Source: JBBRNH01 sp038230415
Lineage (GTDB): Bacteria; Bacteroidota; Bacteroidia; Cytophagales; Spirosomataceae
DNA: 64,000 nucleotides
Assembly: GCA_038230415.1 (NCBI GenBank)
Contig: JBBRNH010000014.1
Span: forward strand, 17,765 to 81,764
Direction of reading: 5' to 3'
In this document: positions 24,060-32,956 of the stretch, piece after piece
Layout of the letters: the number at the start of each line of letters is the position of its first letter
How positions within the stretch are numbered: the stretch's first letter is position 1
Program-made: the position numbers and the translations under genes
Notes under the pieces: generated by a model
Databases searched by the model: none
What the model was told of the DNA's origin: nothing
The model's input: the letters and a program-made list of their open reading frames with translations, nothing else

Positions 24060-24773
24060 ATGAAAACCAGTCCGTTATTTTACCGAAACATCTGTTACCT
24101 ATTTGTAGCCGTGCTGCTCGTGGTGTTGGCGGGCTTCTGGAAAACTTATTTTGGGTTGATACCCGACCTGAGTGGGTGGCCGGTGGTGGTTCATTTCCAC
24201 GCGGTGATGCTGCTGCTGTGGTTCGGGGTGCTTATTGCGCAGCCGTTACTGATTCGGGCTAAACGGTTCCGTCTGCACCGGCAATTGGGGCGGGTTTCTT
24301 ATCTGCTTGCGCCGGTGGTAGTGGGGTCAATGCTGCTCGTGAGCCAGAATCAGTTTGTGCGGTTTGCCGGGCAAGTGCCAGCCCGCCGGAACCTTGCCGA
24401 TTTATTTGTTCCGCTTACGCAAACGCTGCTGTTTGCCACGCTCTATGGTCTGGCAATGGCGTATCGGCAGCAAGTGGCCGCTCACCTGCGCTACATCGTG
24501 GCGAGTTCGCTGGTGTTTTTGTCGCCCGCGTTGGGCCGGATACCCGCGTTGTGGGCTGCTGTTTCGTTTTCGTGGACGAGTGTTTTGGTCTCGTTCCTGA
24601 TTCCCGATTTAGTGCTGCTCGGCCTGTTGTGGCTTGACCTGCGAAACGGCAGAAACCCCCGTCCCTATTTGGTCTCGCTGGCCCTGTTGCTGGTTTCGCA
24701 CCTCGGCTGGTATTTTCTGCCCGATTCGGCAGCGTGGCAGGCAGTGGCAGCGCGGCTGGTAGCATTTTTCTGA
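24060..24773 (+). CDS. Hypothetical multi-pass membrane protein
   Basis: 237 residues from ATG 24060, 17 bp after the cytochrome stop. About six to seven helices. VVHFHAVMLLLWFGVLIAQPLLI and LHRQLGRVSYLLAPVVV recall the DUF2306-like/haem-copper-related group of small membrane proteins, with His residues that might bind haem. It is probably co-transcribed with the cytochrome. Function unknown. Confidence 0.65.
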   Translation: MKTSPLFYRNICYLFVAVLLVVLAGFWKTYFGLIPDLSGWPVVVHFHAVMLLLWFGVLIAQPLLIRAKRFRLHRQLGRVSYLLAPVVVGSMLLVSQNQFVRFAGQVPARRNLADLFVPLTQTLLFATLYGLAMAYRQQVAAHLRYIVASSLVFLSPALGRIPALWAAVSFSWTSVLVSFLIPDLVLLGLLWLDLRNGRNPRPYLVSLALLLVSHLGWYFLPDSAAWQAVAARLVAFF

Positions 24774-24819
24774 TTCGTTTTCTGCGTATTAAATCTGTAA
24801 ATCAAACCCCAATTTCACA

Positions 24820-25374
24820 ATGACTACTACCCAAATGCCCCAACTCGCCGTGGCCTACACCGCACCCGGCCAAAACGCCAACAATGCCCCCATGCTCAAC
24901 GTGCTGGGCATGGCCGTTGGCGTGAAAATTCGTGCTGACCAAACCGGCAACACGTTTTCCTGCATCGAGACCTACATGGAGCCGTTTCAGTTTGGCCCAC
25001 CGCCCCACGTGCATTATGACCTCGACGAAATCATGCTCGTTCTCGAAGGAACCATCACCCTGTTAGAAGGCACTGACGTTCGGGAGGTTTCGGCGGGCGG
25101 CTATCATTTCAGGCCGCGTGGCGTGGTGCATACGTTCTGGAACGGCCACGATGCCCCGGCGCGGTTCTTAGATATGTACCCCAGTGTCACCCAGGATTTC
25201 GCGCATTATCTGGAAGAACTCTCTGACCTCGGCGGGGCTATTCATGCCGAAGGCGGCAACCCGTTTGCGCCCGAAAACATGGCCCGGTTCAAGGCGTTGG
25301 ATACCCGCTATAACCACGAGGTATTTTATGAGCAGATGCCCGAACACGTGGCAAAATACGGCCCGAAGGGATAA
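24820..25374 (+). CDS. Cupin domain protein
   Basis: 184 residues, no signal peptide. The cupin motif 1 region is GPPPHVHYDLDEIMLVLEG (His, His, Glu as metal ligands, about 63-81). Motif 2 is HFRPRGVVHTFWNG with the fourth ligand His. A C-terminal helical part follows. Cupins of this kind are metal enzymes or sugar-binding proteins; the substrate is not evident. Confidence 0.8.
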   Translation: MTTTQMPQLAVAYTAPGQNANNAPMLNVLGMAVGVKIRADQTGNTFSCIETYMEPFQFGPPPHVHYDLDEIMLVLEGTITLLEGTDVREVSAGGYHFRPRGVVHTFWNGHDAPARFLDMYPSVTQDFAHYLEELSDLGGAIHAEGGNPFAPENMARFKALDTRYNHEVFYEQMPEHVAKYGPKG

Positions 25375-25460
25375 TCCCGGAAGCATAATCCCGACATAGT
25401 CAATGGTGTCGTGTCAATGTTCCTGACCGAACCCCGGTTGACAGATGAAGTGGCACTCTA

Positions 25461-25961
25461 TCAGAGAAAGTAGGCGGGTGAACAGACAAGATCGGCAAGG
25501 TCAGAACCGTTTTTCAGGGCATCATTAATCGCCTTGAACTCGGCACTATGGTATAGCACCGACATAACGGCATCCTGAACCGCAGCCGTTGCCAACCGGG
25601 TTCGGCTTTCGGTCAGAACGGCCTGATAAAGCCTGTCTTTAGAAAAAAAGAACGTGGTTTTGTCCGCTTCTGACCGATAGACAACGTATTGGTCTGAATA
25701 GGCTGGTTCAGGAATGAACAGCCGACAGTAGGCAATCGGGATAAACCGGTACAGGGCCAGGGCTAAAGCCTCGTCGTCGCAATACGTTCTTATGCCATCA
25801 ATGAGTTGATTGTGGTCATGGCCCGGGTTATTCTCAAAAACAGCGACGGCCTTGTTTATCAGTTCATGCAGGTCGGTATCATTGATACTGGTGTTGATAT
25901 ACGAGCCGGTAGCCGGTTGTCTATTCCCTTTTTTGTTTGCCAAAAAATCAAATAAGCCCAT
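25461..25961 (-). CDS. Hypothetical cytoplasmic protein
   Basis: 166 residues beginning MGLFDFLANKKG. The rest is mixed helix and strand, with DDEALALALYRFIPIAYCRLF and a FFFSKDRLYQAVL segment. No signal or membrane segment. It is the last gene of a leftward run of uncharacterised envelope-type genes and follows the 91-aa gene by 23 bp. Family not recognised. Confidence 0.6.
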   Translation of the reverse strand: MGLFDFLANKKGNRQPATGSYINTSINDTDLHELINKAVAVFENNPGHDHNQLIDGIRTYCDDEALALALYRFIPIAYCRLFIPEPAYSDQYVVYRSEADKTTFFFSKDRLYQAVLTESRTRLATAAVQDAVMSVLYHSAEFKAINDALKNGSDLADLVCSPAYFL

Positions 25962-25984
25962 TGTCAGATCGTGTTGATACCCGT

Positions 25985-26260
25985 TTATTCAGCAGGAAGA
26001 ACATACCGCTCGAAGCCGCTGAAGTAAAATGAAATCCAGTACCAGAGTTCCTCAACGGTTTGCAAAACAGCCGTTTGTTTCTGATTGGTTGTGGTGATGA
26101 CCGTTATGGGCTGGCCGTTTTTTATCCGGTCGGCGAGGGTCACAAACCGGCTCACGGCGTAGCGGTAGGGCGTGGCCGTGTCGTATTCGGCTGCACTTTC
26201 CAGCGAAAAAAGCAGCTGGTCATCACTATAAAAATGATGAATCAAGGGGTTGACAATCAC
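25985..26260 (-). CDS. Hypothetical small protein
   Basis: 91 residues, cytoplasmic by appearance, with YAVSRFVTLADRIKNGQPITVIT and a Trp/Phe-rich C-terminus (ELWYWISFYFSGFERYVL). The start overlaps the stop of the upstream lipoprotein by 4 bp, indicating coupling. Family not recognised. Confidence 0.55.
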   Translation of the reverse strand: MIVNPLIHHFYSDDQLLFSLESAAEYDTATPYRYAVSRFVTLADRIKNGQPITVITTTNQKQTAVLQTVEELWYWISFYFSGFERYVLPAE

Positions 26261-27000
26261 CGTTTTTCGGTTAGTGTAAAATAATCACTGAGCGTTTTGC
26301 CGCCCGCGTCCCGGTAGTTTTGCAAGTCAATTAGCGAAAGACCCGCGTCTTTCCCCGTTGCTACATGAATCACTTTTCCGGGCATCTGCACTTTCTCGGA
26401 GAGACCACTGGACTGCTCAAATGATAGAGTAGGGCTTCCATACCGGATTCGCCCATCGACTTCCACGCGAATAATATAATCAATGCGGTCTTTCTGGCCC
26501 CGAAACGTTCGGGCAAAATCGTCCTGTTCGCCATAAACCAGCCCAATAATGTGTGGAAAACGGCTTTGTACGCCAAACTGATGGTCAATTTTCGGCCATT
26601 CGCTTTGCATAAACGCTGCGTATTGATCGAAGGTGTCCTGGCTAAACCGGCTGGGCGACAGGTAAAGCATCGTGCTGGGGTGTATCACCGCATTATCGGG
26701 GTCATTGCTGTAAGGCGTGTGGTTTTTGTTGATATACACCCGGCGGGCATCGCCGTAGAGGTCGTCGGCATACGGTGGCCCCCAGTTGGTGGTGTTGGGG
26801 TCGACTTTAACCCACTTTCGGCGGCCAAGTTTCACCTCATAATAGATTGAGTTGGTGCTGAAACCTTTTGTTTCCCGGTACGCTAATTCGTAGGGTTCAC
26901 CCTTGAAGGTGCCGTTATGAAATGATTCGGTATTGACACAGCCTGAGAGTCTGGGCAGGGTAATCATCAAAAGCAGTAGTAAAGGGGTTCTATTCACCAT
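26257..27000 (-). CDS. Hypothetical lipoprotein
   Basis: 247 residues. The signal peptide LLLLLMITLPRLSGC gives a lipoprotein Cys near residue 21. The mature part has AYRETKGFSTNSIYYEVKLGRRKWVKVDP, then ADDLYGDARRVYINK. The C-terminal half has VYGEQDDFARTF and IDYIIRVEVDGRIRYGS. No known family recognised. It overlaps the 91-aa gene and belongs to the same leftward set. Confidence 0.65.
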   Translation of the reverse strand: MVNRTPLLLLLMITLPRLSGCVNTESFHNGTFKGEPYELAYRETKGFSTNSIYYEVKLGRRKWVKVDPNTTNWGPPYADDLYGDARRVYINKNHTPYSNDPDNAVIHPSTMLYLSPSRFSQDTFDQYAAFMQSEWPKIDHQFGVQSRFPHIIGLVYGEQDDFARTFRGQKDRIDYIIRVEVDGRIRYGSPTLSFEQSSGLSEKVQMPGKVIHVATGKDAGLSLIDLQNYRDAGGKTLSDYFTLTEKR

Positions 27001-27158
27001 TGGGAGAAACGTTGCGCCGGTTGACAGATAACACAGGCAGTTCCGCCGGTGAGTGTCTTACTCTTTTCAGTCTTCTGCACCTGACCCGGAAAAACCGGCT
27101 GCTGGTTCTGACTAAACACGAAGTTGACATCCGTGCCAACAGAAACAACGAGTCGCTA

Positions 27159-27905
27159 TCATTTTCGCCGGATTGACCGGAACGTACCCAATTTTTCCAG
27201 ATGCAGCAGGTCGACTTTGGTAAATTCATGTTTACGTTCGCTTAGTAAGCTGTCCCGACCCGTATCGGGGTCTTGCCTGAACACCCACCATTGTGTCTCA
27301 ACCGACTGAGCCAGAACCGATTTGATGGTGAAAACCGACGTAAGTCTGGGGCGTTGATTTCCCGTTTCGAACACATACGTATCGCCCACCCGCGGATCGT
27401 TTGCCAACGCCCGGCGAGCCGCGTCGGGCGGAGCCGATACACTGACCAATGCGTTGGTTTGGGCGGACGGGTTGTTGGTATAGGCTGTTCGGGTGCGGTT
27501 TTCATCCCTTCGTTTTCTGAACTCACTGAACTGCCCGCCTGCTTCATCGCCCGGTTTCGTGGACGGGCCAACAAATGCCAGCCCTACACAAAACACGATC
27601 AACGCGCCAATTAACCCCGAACCAACCCAGTGCCAACCGGGCGTTGGTGCCGTGATTGCGTCGGTGTTACGCACCAACTGCGTTCTGAGGTCGGGGGGTG
27701 CGGTTTTGTTATCGTGAATGGCTAAACAGTGTTCGCACCGCACCAACGCCGGTTTTGAGAGGGGCAATACGGGAATCCAGAAAACGTGGGCGTATTCACC
27801 AAAGATACTGACCGTGTGCGGCCCGGTGGTGTGGCACACGGAACAGGAAGCCGTGAGAGACGTACTTTTAAGGTGACTGCTACGGGTGCCAAAAAAGATA
27901 AACAT
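27159..27905 (-). CDS. Zinc-ribbon membrane protein with extracytoplasmic domain
   Basis: 248 residues. The N-terminus MFIFFGTRSSHLK then C-S-V-C ... YAHVFWIPVLPLSK ... C-E-H-C matches the zinc_ribbon_15-type layout (Cys about 21, 24, 57, 60). A membrane helix (about 95-113) and a 130-residue C-terminal domain follow. The gap of 158 bp to the lipoprotein gene holds nothing clear. It shares its architecture (zinc ribbon, helix, outer domain) with the protein at 28269, suggesting related jobs. Confidence 0.65.
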   Translation of the reverse strand: MFIFFGTRSSHLKSTSLTASCSVCHTTGPHTVSIFGEYAHVFWIPVLPLSKPALVRCEHCLAIHDNKTAPPDLRTQLVRNTDAITAPTPGWHWVGSGLIGALIVFCVGLAFVGPSTKPGDEAGGQFSEFRKRRDENRTRTAYTNNPSAQTNALVSVSAPPDAARRALANDPRVGDTYVFETGNQRPRLTSVFTIKSVLAQSVETQWWVFRQDPDTGRDSLLSERKHEFTKVDLLHLEKLGTFRSIRRK

Positions 27906-27940
27906 AGTCGCAGGGCGATGACGCTGGTTTGGTTAGCGAT

Positions 27941-28261
27941 TCACAAACTGTTGCGGAGCCGGAACCAGCTAATGAGCCGCCAGATGCCAAACCCGATCAG
28001 GAACATCCCGAAGACAAGACTGACCCCAAAAATGAGGTGTTTGCCGCCGAGTTCATACAGGAATTTTTCGAGCCAATGCACCCGAATCAGCGGTTGAAAC
28101 CGGCTCGTGACCGATACCTCTTCAAAGCGGGTCAGCTCGGCCAGGCGGTCAAACGCCAGCCAGACCATGCCGATACCAAACCCGAAATAGCCCAGCAACT
28201 GCAACACGGGCGGAAATTTAGACTGCCGACCGCTGTATTCGTAATCGTCGGGATCGTTCAT
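27941..28261 (-). CDS. Hypothetical two-helix membrane protein
   Basis: 106 residues. Two membrane segments (about 19-38 and 78-98) enclose an extracytoplasmic loop FEEVSVTSRFQPLIRVHWLEKFLYELGG. Ends in basic residues. It lies between the two zinc-ribbon genes, 7 bp after the upstream stop, so it is probably part of their transcript. Function unknown. Confidence 0.6.
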   Translation of the reverse strand: MNDPDDYEYSGRQSKFPPVLQLLGYFGFGIGMVWLAFDRLAELTRFEEVSVTSRFQPLIRVHWLEKFLYELGGKHLIFGVSLVFGMFLIGFGIWRLISWFRLRNSL

Positions 28262-28268
28262 GGTTGGG

Positions 28269-28973
28269 TTATTTATCCAATACGGCCAGAATTACACCGT
28301 CGTAGGGCTTGTTTTTATCGGCTACGGTTTCAACCCGCTTCAGCCCTTTGTCGGTAAACCCGGCTTTCGTGTAGGCGGTGGCTTCGGCAGAAAAATCACG
28401 GTCGGGGAGGGTGGCCCAGCCGGTTTCCGAATAGAAATTGGTCAGCGTTCGGCTGCCGGTGTATTTTTTGAGCCAGACCGCATCGTCGCTCACCCGGCTC
28501 ACCCGCCAAACGTCATACGTCGGCTGGCCGTTGGCAATGCTGGCAATGGTCAGGCCCGGCGCGGGGTGGTTAAAGGCGTTATCGGTGATGATCGCTTGCC
28601 GGTCGAGTTCGGCCCGTTGCGCCTGGCCCATAAAGCCAAGCACCCCCACGAGCAGCACTAATCCGGCCATAAAACCAATGCTGGTCACGATGGCTCCTTT
28701 CCAGTAGGCGATGGGTGTTTTATAGCCCGTTTTCAGGGCTATGAACGCCCGGTGCAGGTCATTTGTCCAGCGGCTGGCGGGCAGGGTGTGGCCGCAGTGC
28801 CGGCACTGCACCACGCCGAACACCCCGCGCGGATTGATTTTCCCCCCGGCAAACTCCACGTATCGCTGATGGAGTTCCAGGCCCATCCCGCCGGTCTGAG
28901 AGCAATACGGGCAGGCGATTTCGGGCAGCAGTTGATGCCGGATCGGGTCTGATTTGATGAATAAAACGATCAT
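28269..28973 (-). CDS. Zinc-ribbon membrane protein
   Basis: 234 residues from the ATG at 28973, which overlaps the upstream stop (ATGA). A longer in-frame start at 29027 lies inside the upstream gene and is rejected. N-terminal C-P-Y-C ... C-R-H-C zinc ribbon (about 20-60), a membrane helix (about 94-114), and a C-terminal domain with VWRVSRVSDDAVWLKKYTG and GWATLPDRDFSAEA. Same layout as the protein at 27159. Family not recognised. Confidence 0.65.
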   Translation of the reverse strand: MIVLFIKSDPIRHQLLPEIACPYCSQTGGMGLELHQRYVEFAGGKINPRGVFGVVQCRHCGHTLPASRWTNDLHRAFIALKTGYKTPIAYWKGAIVTSIGFMAGLVLLVGVLGFMGQAQRAELDRQAIITDNAFNHPAPGLTIASIANGQPTYDVWRVSRVSDDAVWLKKYTGSRTLTNFYSETGWATLPDRDFSAEATAYTKAGFTDKGLKRVETVADKNKPYDGVILAVLDK

Positions 28974-29431
28974 TTCTTCCCGGCCTGCTGATTCAGGTAC
29001 TGCGACAGGAAAATGTCGGGGTCGCACCGGCCCGACAGTTCTTCGGCGTAGCTGACGGGCCGTTCTACCTGCTCGGTGCCGTATTTGGGTACGAAAACGG
29101 TTGATTGTCCGTAGCGTTCGCGCATGACCAGCACCACAAACGGACGACCGTTGTTCTGAATCGTGAACTCCTGCCGACCATCCGCCGTAACGACGTTGGC
29201 TTTGAAGATTTTCCCTTCCCAGGGGTGATCGAAGCCGTTAAAACCGACCAGCATTTCGTTGTTGGTCTCCGGGCCAACCCGAACCAACGACACAATCAGC
29301 CCCTCGCCCGCCCGGTAGAGCTTACAAAACTTCCCGACCTGCGGGCGGACGTCCCCCGTTTTTTTCGTCTGGGCCATAGCCGGTATCGTAAACAGGAGTG
29401 ACAATAAGCCACTAATAATCAGGTACTTCAT
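28970..29431 (-). CDS. Hypothetical secreted protein
   Basis: 153 residues with a signal peptide MKYLIISGLLSLLFTIPAMAQ. The mature domain is strand-rich: VGKFCKLYRAGEGLIVSLVRVG, then MLVGFNGFDHPWEGKIFKANVV. The C-terminus is helical (YAEELSGRCDPDIFLSQYLN). Two mature Cys may form a disulfide. Overlaps the zinc-ribbon gene by 4 bp. Family not recognised. Confidence 0.65.
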   Translation of the reverse strand: MKYLIISGLLSLLFTIPAMAQTKKTGDVRPQVGKFCKLYRAGEGLIVSLVRVGPETNNEMLVGFNGFDHPWEGKIFKANVVTADGRQEFTIQNNGRPFVVLVMRERYGQSTVFVPKYGTEQVERPVSYAEELSGRCDPDIFLSQYLNQQAGKK

Positions 29432-29445
29432 GGGCGTAAGCAGGG

Positions 29446-30117
29446 TTAAAAGGGAGCCACGTGGCCTTCTTTGTCAACGGCAAAACCTTTGCTGGCTGAG
29501 CCACTGCGTGTGCTTTGCACCTCAATGCTGGTGTTGAGACCGTTGCTGGGGAAACGCTTGCAGTGAAACTTGGTGACGTAGCATTTATCGGCACCGTAGC
29601 CCGATTTGGCAATAGCTTCCTCATATATGGCACCGGCCTTATCGAACGGCAGTACATCGGCCCGCTTGAAGAGGGTAGCTTTGAAGCCGTCGTAGGTGTC
29701 GATAAACGTTTCTGTTGAGCCCAGGCCCGATGTGAGGGTCACTTCCTGGGGTTCCCGCGCCTGTCTTTTGTTGAAATCGTACCGGCAACTGACGATCTTA
29801 TTTTTGTCTTTAGGCGACACCAACTCCACCGACAGGTGAGAATCGTCGCCCGCCGGGCCGGTAGTGCTTTTGCTAAAGCCAACGTAAACCTCCATCAGTT
29901 CAGGATCGTCGCTGGCCCCGATTTTTTTCAGCACCGCTTCGTATGCCTCTTCAATCTGGTCGCCGTTGGGCATTTGGTGGAGTACGTCTTTGTCGCTTTC
30001 AGCTTCAGCCGCTGGAAACGTGGGGGCGGTAGCCGTAGCCCGACCGCTGTTGTCGTTGCTGCCGCCACAGGCAGTCAGCAACCAACAAATGGCTATGAAT
30101 ACAAAACTGGGTTTCAT
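29446..30117 (-). CDS. Hypothetical lipoprotein
   Basis: 223 residues with lipoprotein signal WLLTACGG (Cys about 17). A low-complexity Thr/Ala linker follows, then a mixed domain with MPNGDQIEEAYEAVLKKIG, CRYDFNKRQAREPQEV and GYGADKCYVTKFHCKRF. The last part contains paired Cys. It is 14 bp before the secreted protein gene and in the same leftward set. Family not recognised. Confidence 0.65.
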   Translation of the reverse strand: MKPSFVFIAICWLLTACGGSNDNSGRATATAPTFPAAEAESDKDVLHQMPNGDQIEEAYEAVLKKIGASDDPELMEVYVGFSKSTTGPAGDDSHLSVELVSPKDKNKIVSCRYDFNKRQAREPQEVTLTSGLGSTETFIDTYDGFKATLFKRADVLPFDKAGAIYEEAIAKSGYGADKCYVTKFHCKRFPSNGLNTSIEVQSTRSGSASKGFAVDKEGHVAPF

Positions 30118-30136
30118 AAGAACAAAAGGGGGTTAG

Positions 30137-30161
30137 GCGCGGGACCGATTTGGTCCCGCGC
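30137..30161. terminator. GC-rich intergenic hairpin
   Basis: GCGCGGGACC (30137-30146) pairs with GGTCCCGCGC (30152-30161) around GATTT, between two leftward secreted-protein genes. No T-run follows, so attenuation or message processing is as likely as termination. Confidence 0.4.
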
Positions 30162-30175
30162 AGCGAGCAACCGGA

Positions 30176-30853
30176 CTACTTTTTACCGCCTTTTGCCAGA
30201 CCAGCCAAAATAGCGTCGTTCCAGCCCGCTACTTCTTTGTTGGCCGGGCCGCTCACGGTAACGGTTTGCCCGTCGGTACTCCAGGCCACCTTAATGCCCG
30301 TAGCCGCAGCCAACGGGGTGAGAACGATGTTGAGTTTCTCGCCCTTGGGCCGCCAGCCATCCGAAATGTATTTGCTCCGCGAGCCGAAAAAGTCGGCAAT
30401 GGTGGTCAGGTAGCCCATCGTCAGGTTAAACGAATCGGGGTTTTTGGCGATGGTGGGCGCGTCGAGTTTGAAGGTTATTTTCTTCGCTAATCCGTCAATC
30501 TGCGCCTGGCAGTCTGATTTGTATTCTTTGGCTTTGTCGGTTTGAACGCCATACCCGCACTTGCCTTCAAGGGTGGTATAACCGGCTTTGTCCGAAAAAT
30601 CAACGAGCGACTGCGCCATGCGTTTGAAACTGTCGCGGCCACGGGGTTGGCTGGGCGCGGCCAGCACGGTCTCCCACATGGTGGGCGAGAGGTTGATGGT
30701 GAACAGTTTCTCGACCATGTAGCCCGTCATCCAGACGTTGCTATGCTCGATTTTGTCAATCAGTTGTTCTTTGTTGTCCTGGGCGGGTGCTGTCATGCTG
30801 ACCGTGATTGTGAGGGCGATTGTGAGGGCGATTGCGCCGGTGAGTTTGTTCAT
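30176..30853 (-). CDS. Hypothetical secreted protein
   Basis: 225 residues from the ATG at 30853. The 30877 start adds eight residues before the signal peptide. The signal contains a short internal repeat (TIALTIALTIT) that comes from tandem GTGAGGGCGATT units. The mature part is mostly helical, with SNVWMTGYMVEKLFTINLSPTMWE, and ends in a strand-rich VAWSTDGQTVTVSGP. It is the first gene of the leftward set and divergent from the TPR kinase at 31001. Family not recognised. Confidence 0.65.
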   Translation of the reverse strand: MNKLTGAIALTIALTITVSMTAPAQDNKEQLIDKIEHSNVWMTGYMVEKLFTINLSPTMWETVLAAPSQPRGRDSFKRMAQSLVDFSDKAGYTTLEGKCGYGVQTDKAKEYKSDCQAQIDGLAKKITFKLDAPTIAKNPDSFNLTMGYLTTIADFFGSRSKYISDGWRPKGEKLNIVLTPLAAATGIKVAWSTDGQTVTVSGPANKEVAGWNDAILAGLAKGGKK

Positions 30854-30904
30854 TGCGTTGGTTTGTTTGCCGGGCAAAGGTCTTTTCTGCTACCATCAGT
30901 TACC

Positions 30905-30922
30905 ATACTACTTTTGTAGTAT
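30905..30922 (+). promoter_or_regulatory. Palindrome and TACTTTTG box between divergent genes
   Basis: ATACTAC (30905-30911) and GTAGTAT (30916-30922) form a palindrome around TTTT. TACTTTTG (30909-30916) matches the -7 consensus TAnnTTTG for the rightward kinase gene, though no TTG lies at the expected upstream distance. A regulator could control both directions here. Confidence 0.4.
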
Positions 30923-31000
30923 TTTGCAGTGCATTGATAGACAGCGTAGCCGAATCAGCCGGGCAGACGCTACTTTTACCCAATTGTTGTCTGCCGGCTC

Positions 31001-32926
31001 ATGCGCTCCCTCGTTTACATACTCCTGTTTGCCATCCTGCTGTATGTGCTGGCGTTCTGCAAACAACGGCCTGATCGTCAGGTAAATTCGGGCGTTTTGG
31101 CGCAGGATTCGCTGCGGGTATTTGCCCTGTTTGAGCAGGCCCGCGCCGTGCAGAACACCAACCCCGACAGTGCCTACGCCCTGATTCGGGAAGCGGGTGA
31201 GTTATCGCGCCGACTTGAGTTTGAGCAGGGGCTGTTTAACTATTACAACCAGGCGATGTATAACCGGGCGGCTTTCCGGGGCGATTTCGCGCTGGCAACC
31301 CGCATTGGCGACACCGCGCTGGCCCTCGTGCAAACCCCCGACCGCCAGCGGTTTCGGATGCTGATGAACTTCTCGCGGGCCATCACGTATCAGTTGCAGG
31401 AAGAAAACGACTCGGCCATCGTGTATTACCTGCGGGCGTTAGACAACCAGCCCTTTACCAAAGACACCTCGCGGGTGCCGATGATTCAGAACAACCTCGC
31501 CATTCTGTTTCATTACCAGCAGCGCGACGATCTGGCCGTGGCCTACCAGCGCAAATCCTTGCAAAACGCCATTCGCAAAGCCGACACCGCCCAGATGATC
31601 GGCAATTACGTGAACCTCTACGGCTTTGAAACCGCCCGGCGCGACACCGTCACCGCGTTTGCCTACCTCACCACCGCCCTGGCCCTGAGCCGCCCCAACC
31701 GCCCGTACATGACAGACGTGGAACTCTACAAAAACGCGGGTGACTACTACCTCGCCAAACACCAGACCGACTCGGCCCGGCAGTACATCGCCCGCTATTA
31801 TACCCTGACCAAATCGCTGTATCCGCCCGCGTACCTGGCGATGCCGCTCATCTCGCTGGCCCGCGCCGACTGGCAATCGGGCAACGCTACGGCCACCGAA
31901 CGCCACCTCCGCGAAGCCAGTCAATTAGTGAATCCCGACTCGTTGCCGATGCTGGAGCGGCAGGCGTTTTTTCAGACGCAGTATCAGGTTCAGAAACGGG
32001 CCAACCGCCCGGCGGCTGCCCTTACCGCGCTGGAACACTACAACGCGGCTGTGCTGGCCTTTGACCGGGGCGAAAAAAACCGGCAGCTCGTCGCCTACGA
32101 TGAGCACGTAAAACAACTGACTCACGACAGGCAACTCGCTGACCGTCAGTACGCTATCGAGCGAAAAAACGGCCTGATTGCCGCCCTGACTGCGGGCTTT
32201 GTGCTGCTGGCGGGCGTTGCCATGCTGCTGGTACTGTACTGGCGGAAACGCAAAATGCTCGAATCCGAAAAGCTCGTTACGCTACAGTTAGCCACCGAAT
32301 GGAACCAGATAAAGAGCCGCATGGAGGCCCAGCAGGAAGAGCGCAGCCGGATTTCGCAGGAACTCCACGACGAACTCGGCACCGCCCTGACCTCCATCTC
32401 ACTCGCCAGCGAACTCCTCAAACAGCAACCCCAGACCAACTCTGCCGAGGTGCAGATTATCGCCAGAGCGTCGTCGGAAATGACCGTCCGCATGAACGAA
32501 ATCGTGTGGAGTCTCAACGTCAACAACGACAACGTGCAGAGCTTGGTGGCCTACATCCGCAAGTTCTGCTCGGAGTTTCTGGGCGAAGCCGGGATTCAGA
32601 TGGTCTTCACCGAAACCATTGCCGACCCCCAGCGCGAACTCAAGGGCATTATCCGCCGAAACGTGTATCAGTCGGTGAAAGAAGCGGTGAATAACGTGGT
32701 CAAACACGCCGAAGCCTCGCGGGTCGAACTCGCCATCGCCACCGTCGAAAACGAGTTGCACATCCTCATCCGCGACAACGGCAAGGGCATGACCGCCGAA
32801 CCCGCCAAACTCTGGAGCAACGGCCTGCGGAATATGAAAAAGAACATCGAAGCCGTAAAAGGCCGCATCACCTGGATCACCGACAATGGCACCCAGGTCA
32901 GCATTCAGACACCCATGAACGGGTAG
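31001..32926 (+). CDS. TPR-containing sensor histidine kinase (NarL partner type)
   Basis: 641 residues. A hydrophobic N-terminus (signal/anchor) is followed by TPR-like helical repeats (about 40-370). Next come a membrane helix (about 390-412), a coiled coil, and a HisKA_3 domain with the phospho-acceptor His near 457 in SQELHDELGTALTSI. The HATPase domain has NVVKHAEASRVEL and RDNGKGM. This is the common Bacteroidota extracytoplasmic-TPR kinase. Its regulator starts 30 bp downstream. Confidence 0.9.
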   Translation: MRSLVYILLFAILLYVLAFCKQRPDRQVNSGVLAQDSLRVFALFEQARAVQNTNPDSAYALIREAGELSRRLEFEQGLFNYYNQAMYNRAAFRGDFALATRIGDTALALVQTPDRQRFRMLMNFSRAITYQLQEENDSAIVYYLRALDNQPFTKDTSRVPMIQNNLAILFHYQQRDDLAVAYQRKSLQNAIRKADTAQMIGNYVNLYGFETARRDTVTAFAYLTTALALSRPNRPYMTDVELYKNAGDYYLAKHQTDSARQYIARYYTLTKSLYPPAYLAMPLISLARADWQSGNATATERHLREASQLVNPDSLPMLERQAFFQTQYQVQKRANRPAAALTALEHYNAAVLAFDRGEKNRQLVAYDEHVKQLTHDRQLADRQYAIERKNGLIAALTAGFVLLAGVAMLLVLYWRKRKMLESEKLVTLQLATEWNQIKSRMEAQQEERSRISQELHDELGTALTSISLASELLKQQPQTNSAEVQIIARASSEMTVRMNEIVWSLNVNNDNVQSLVAYIRKFCSEFLGEAGIQMVFTETIADPQRELKGIIRRNVYQSVKEAVNNVVKHAEASRVELAIATVENELHILIRDNGKGMTAEPAKLWSNGLRNMKKNIEAVKGRITWITDNGTQVSIQTPMNG

Positions 32927-32956
32927 TGATCGGTATAGCGTAAATGACCAATAGGT

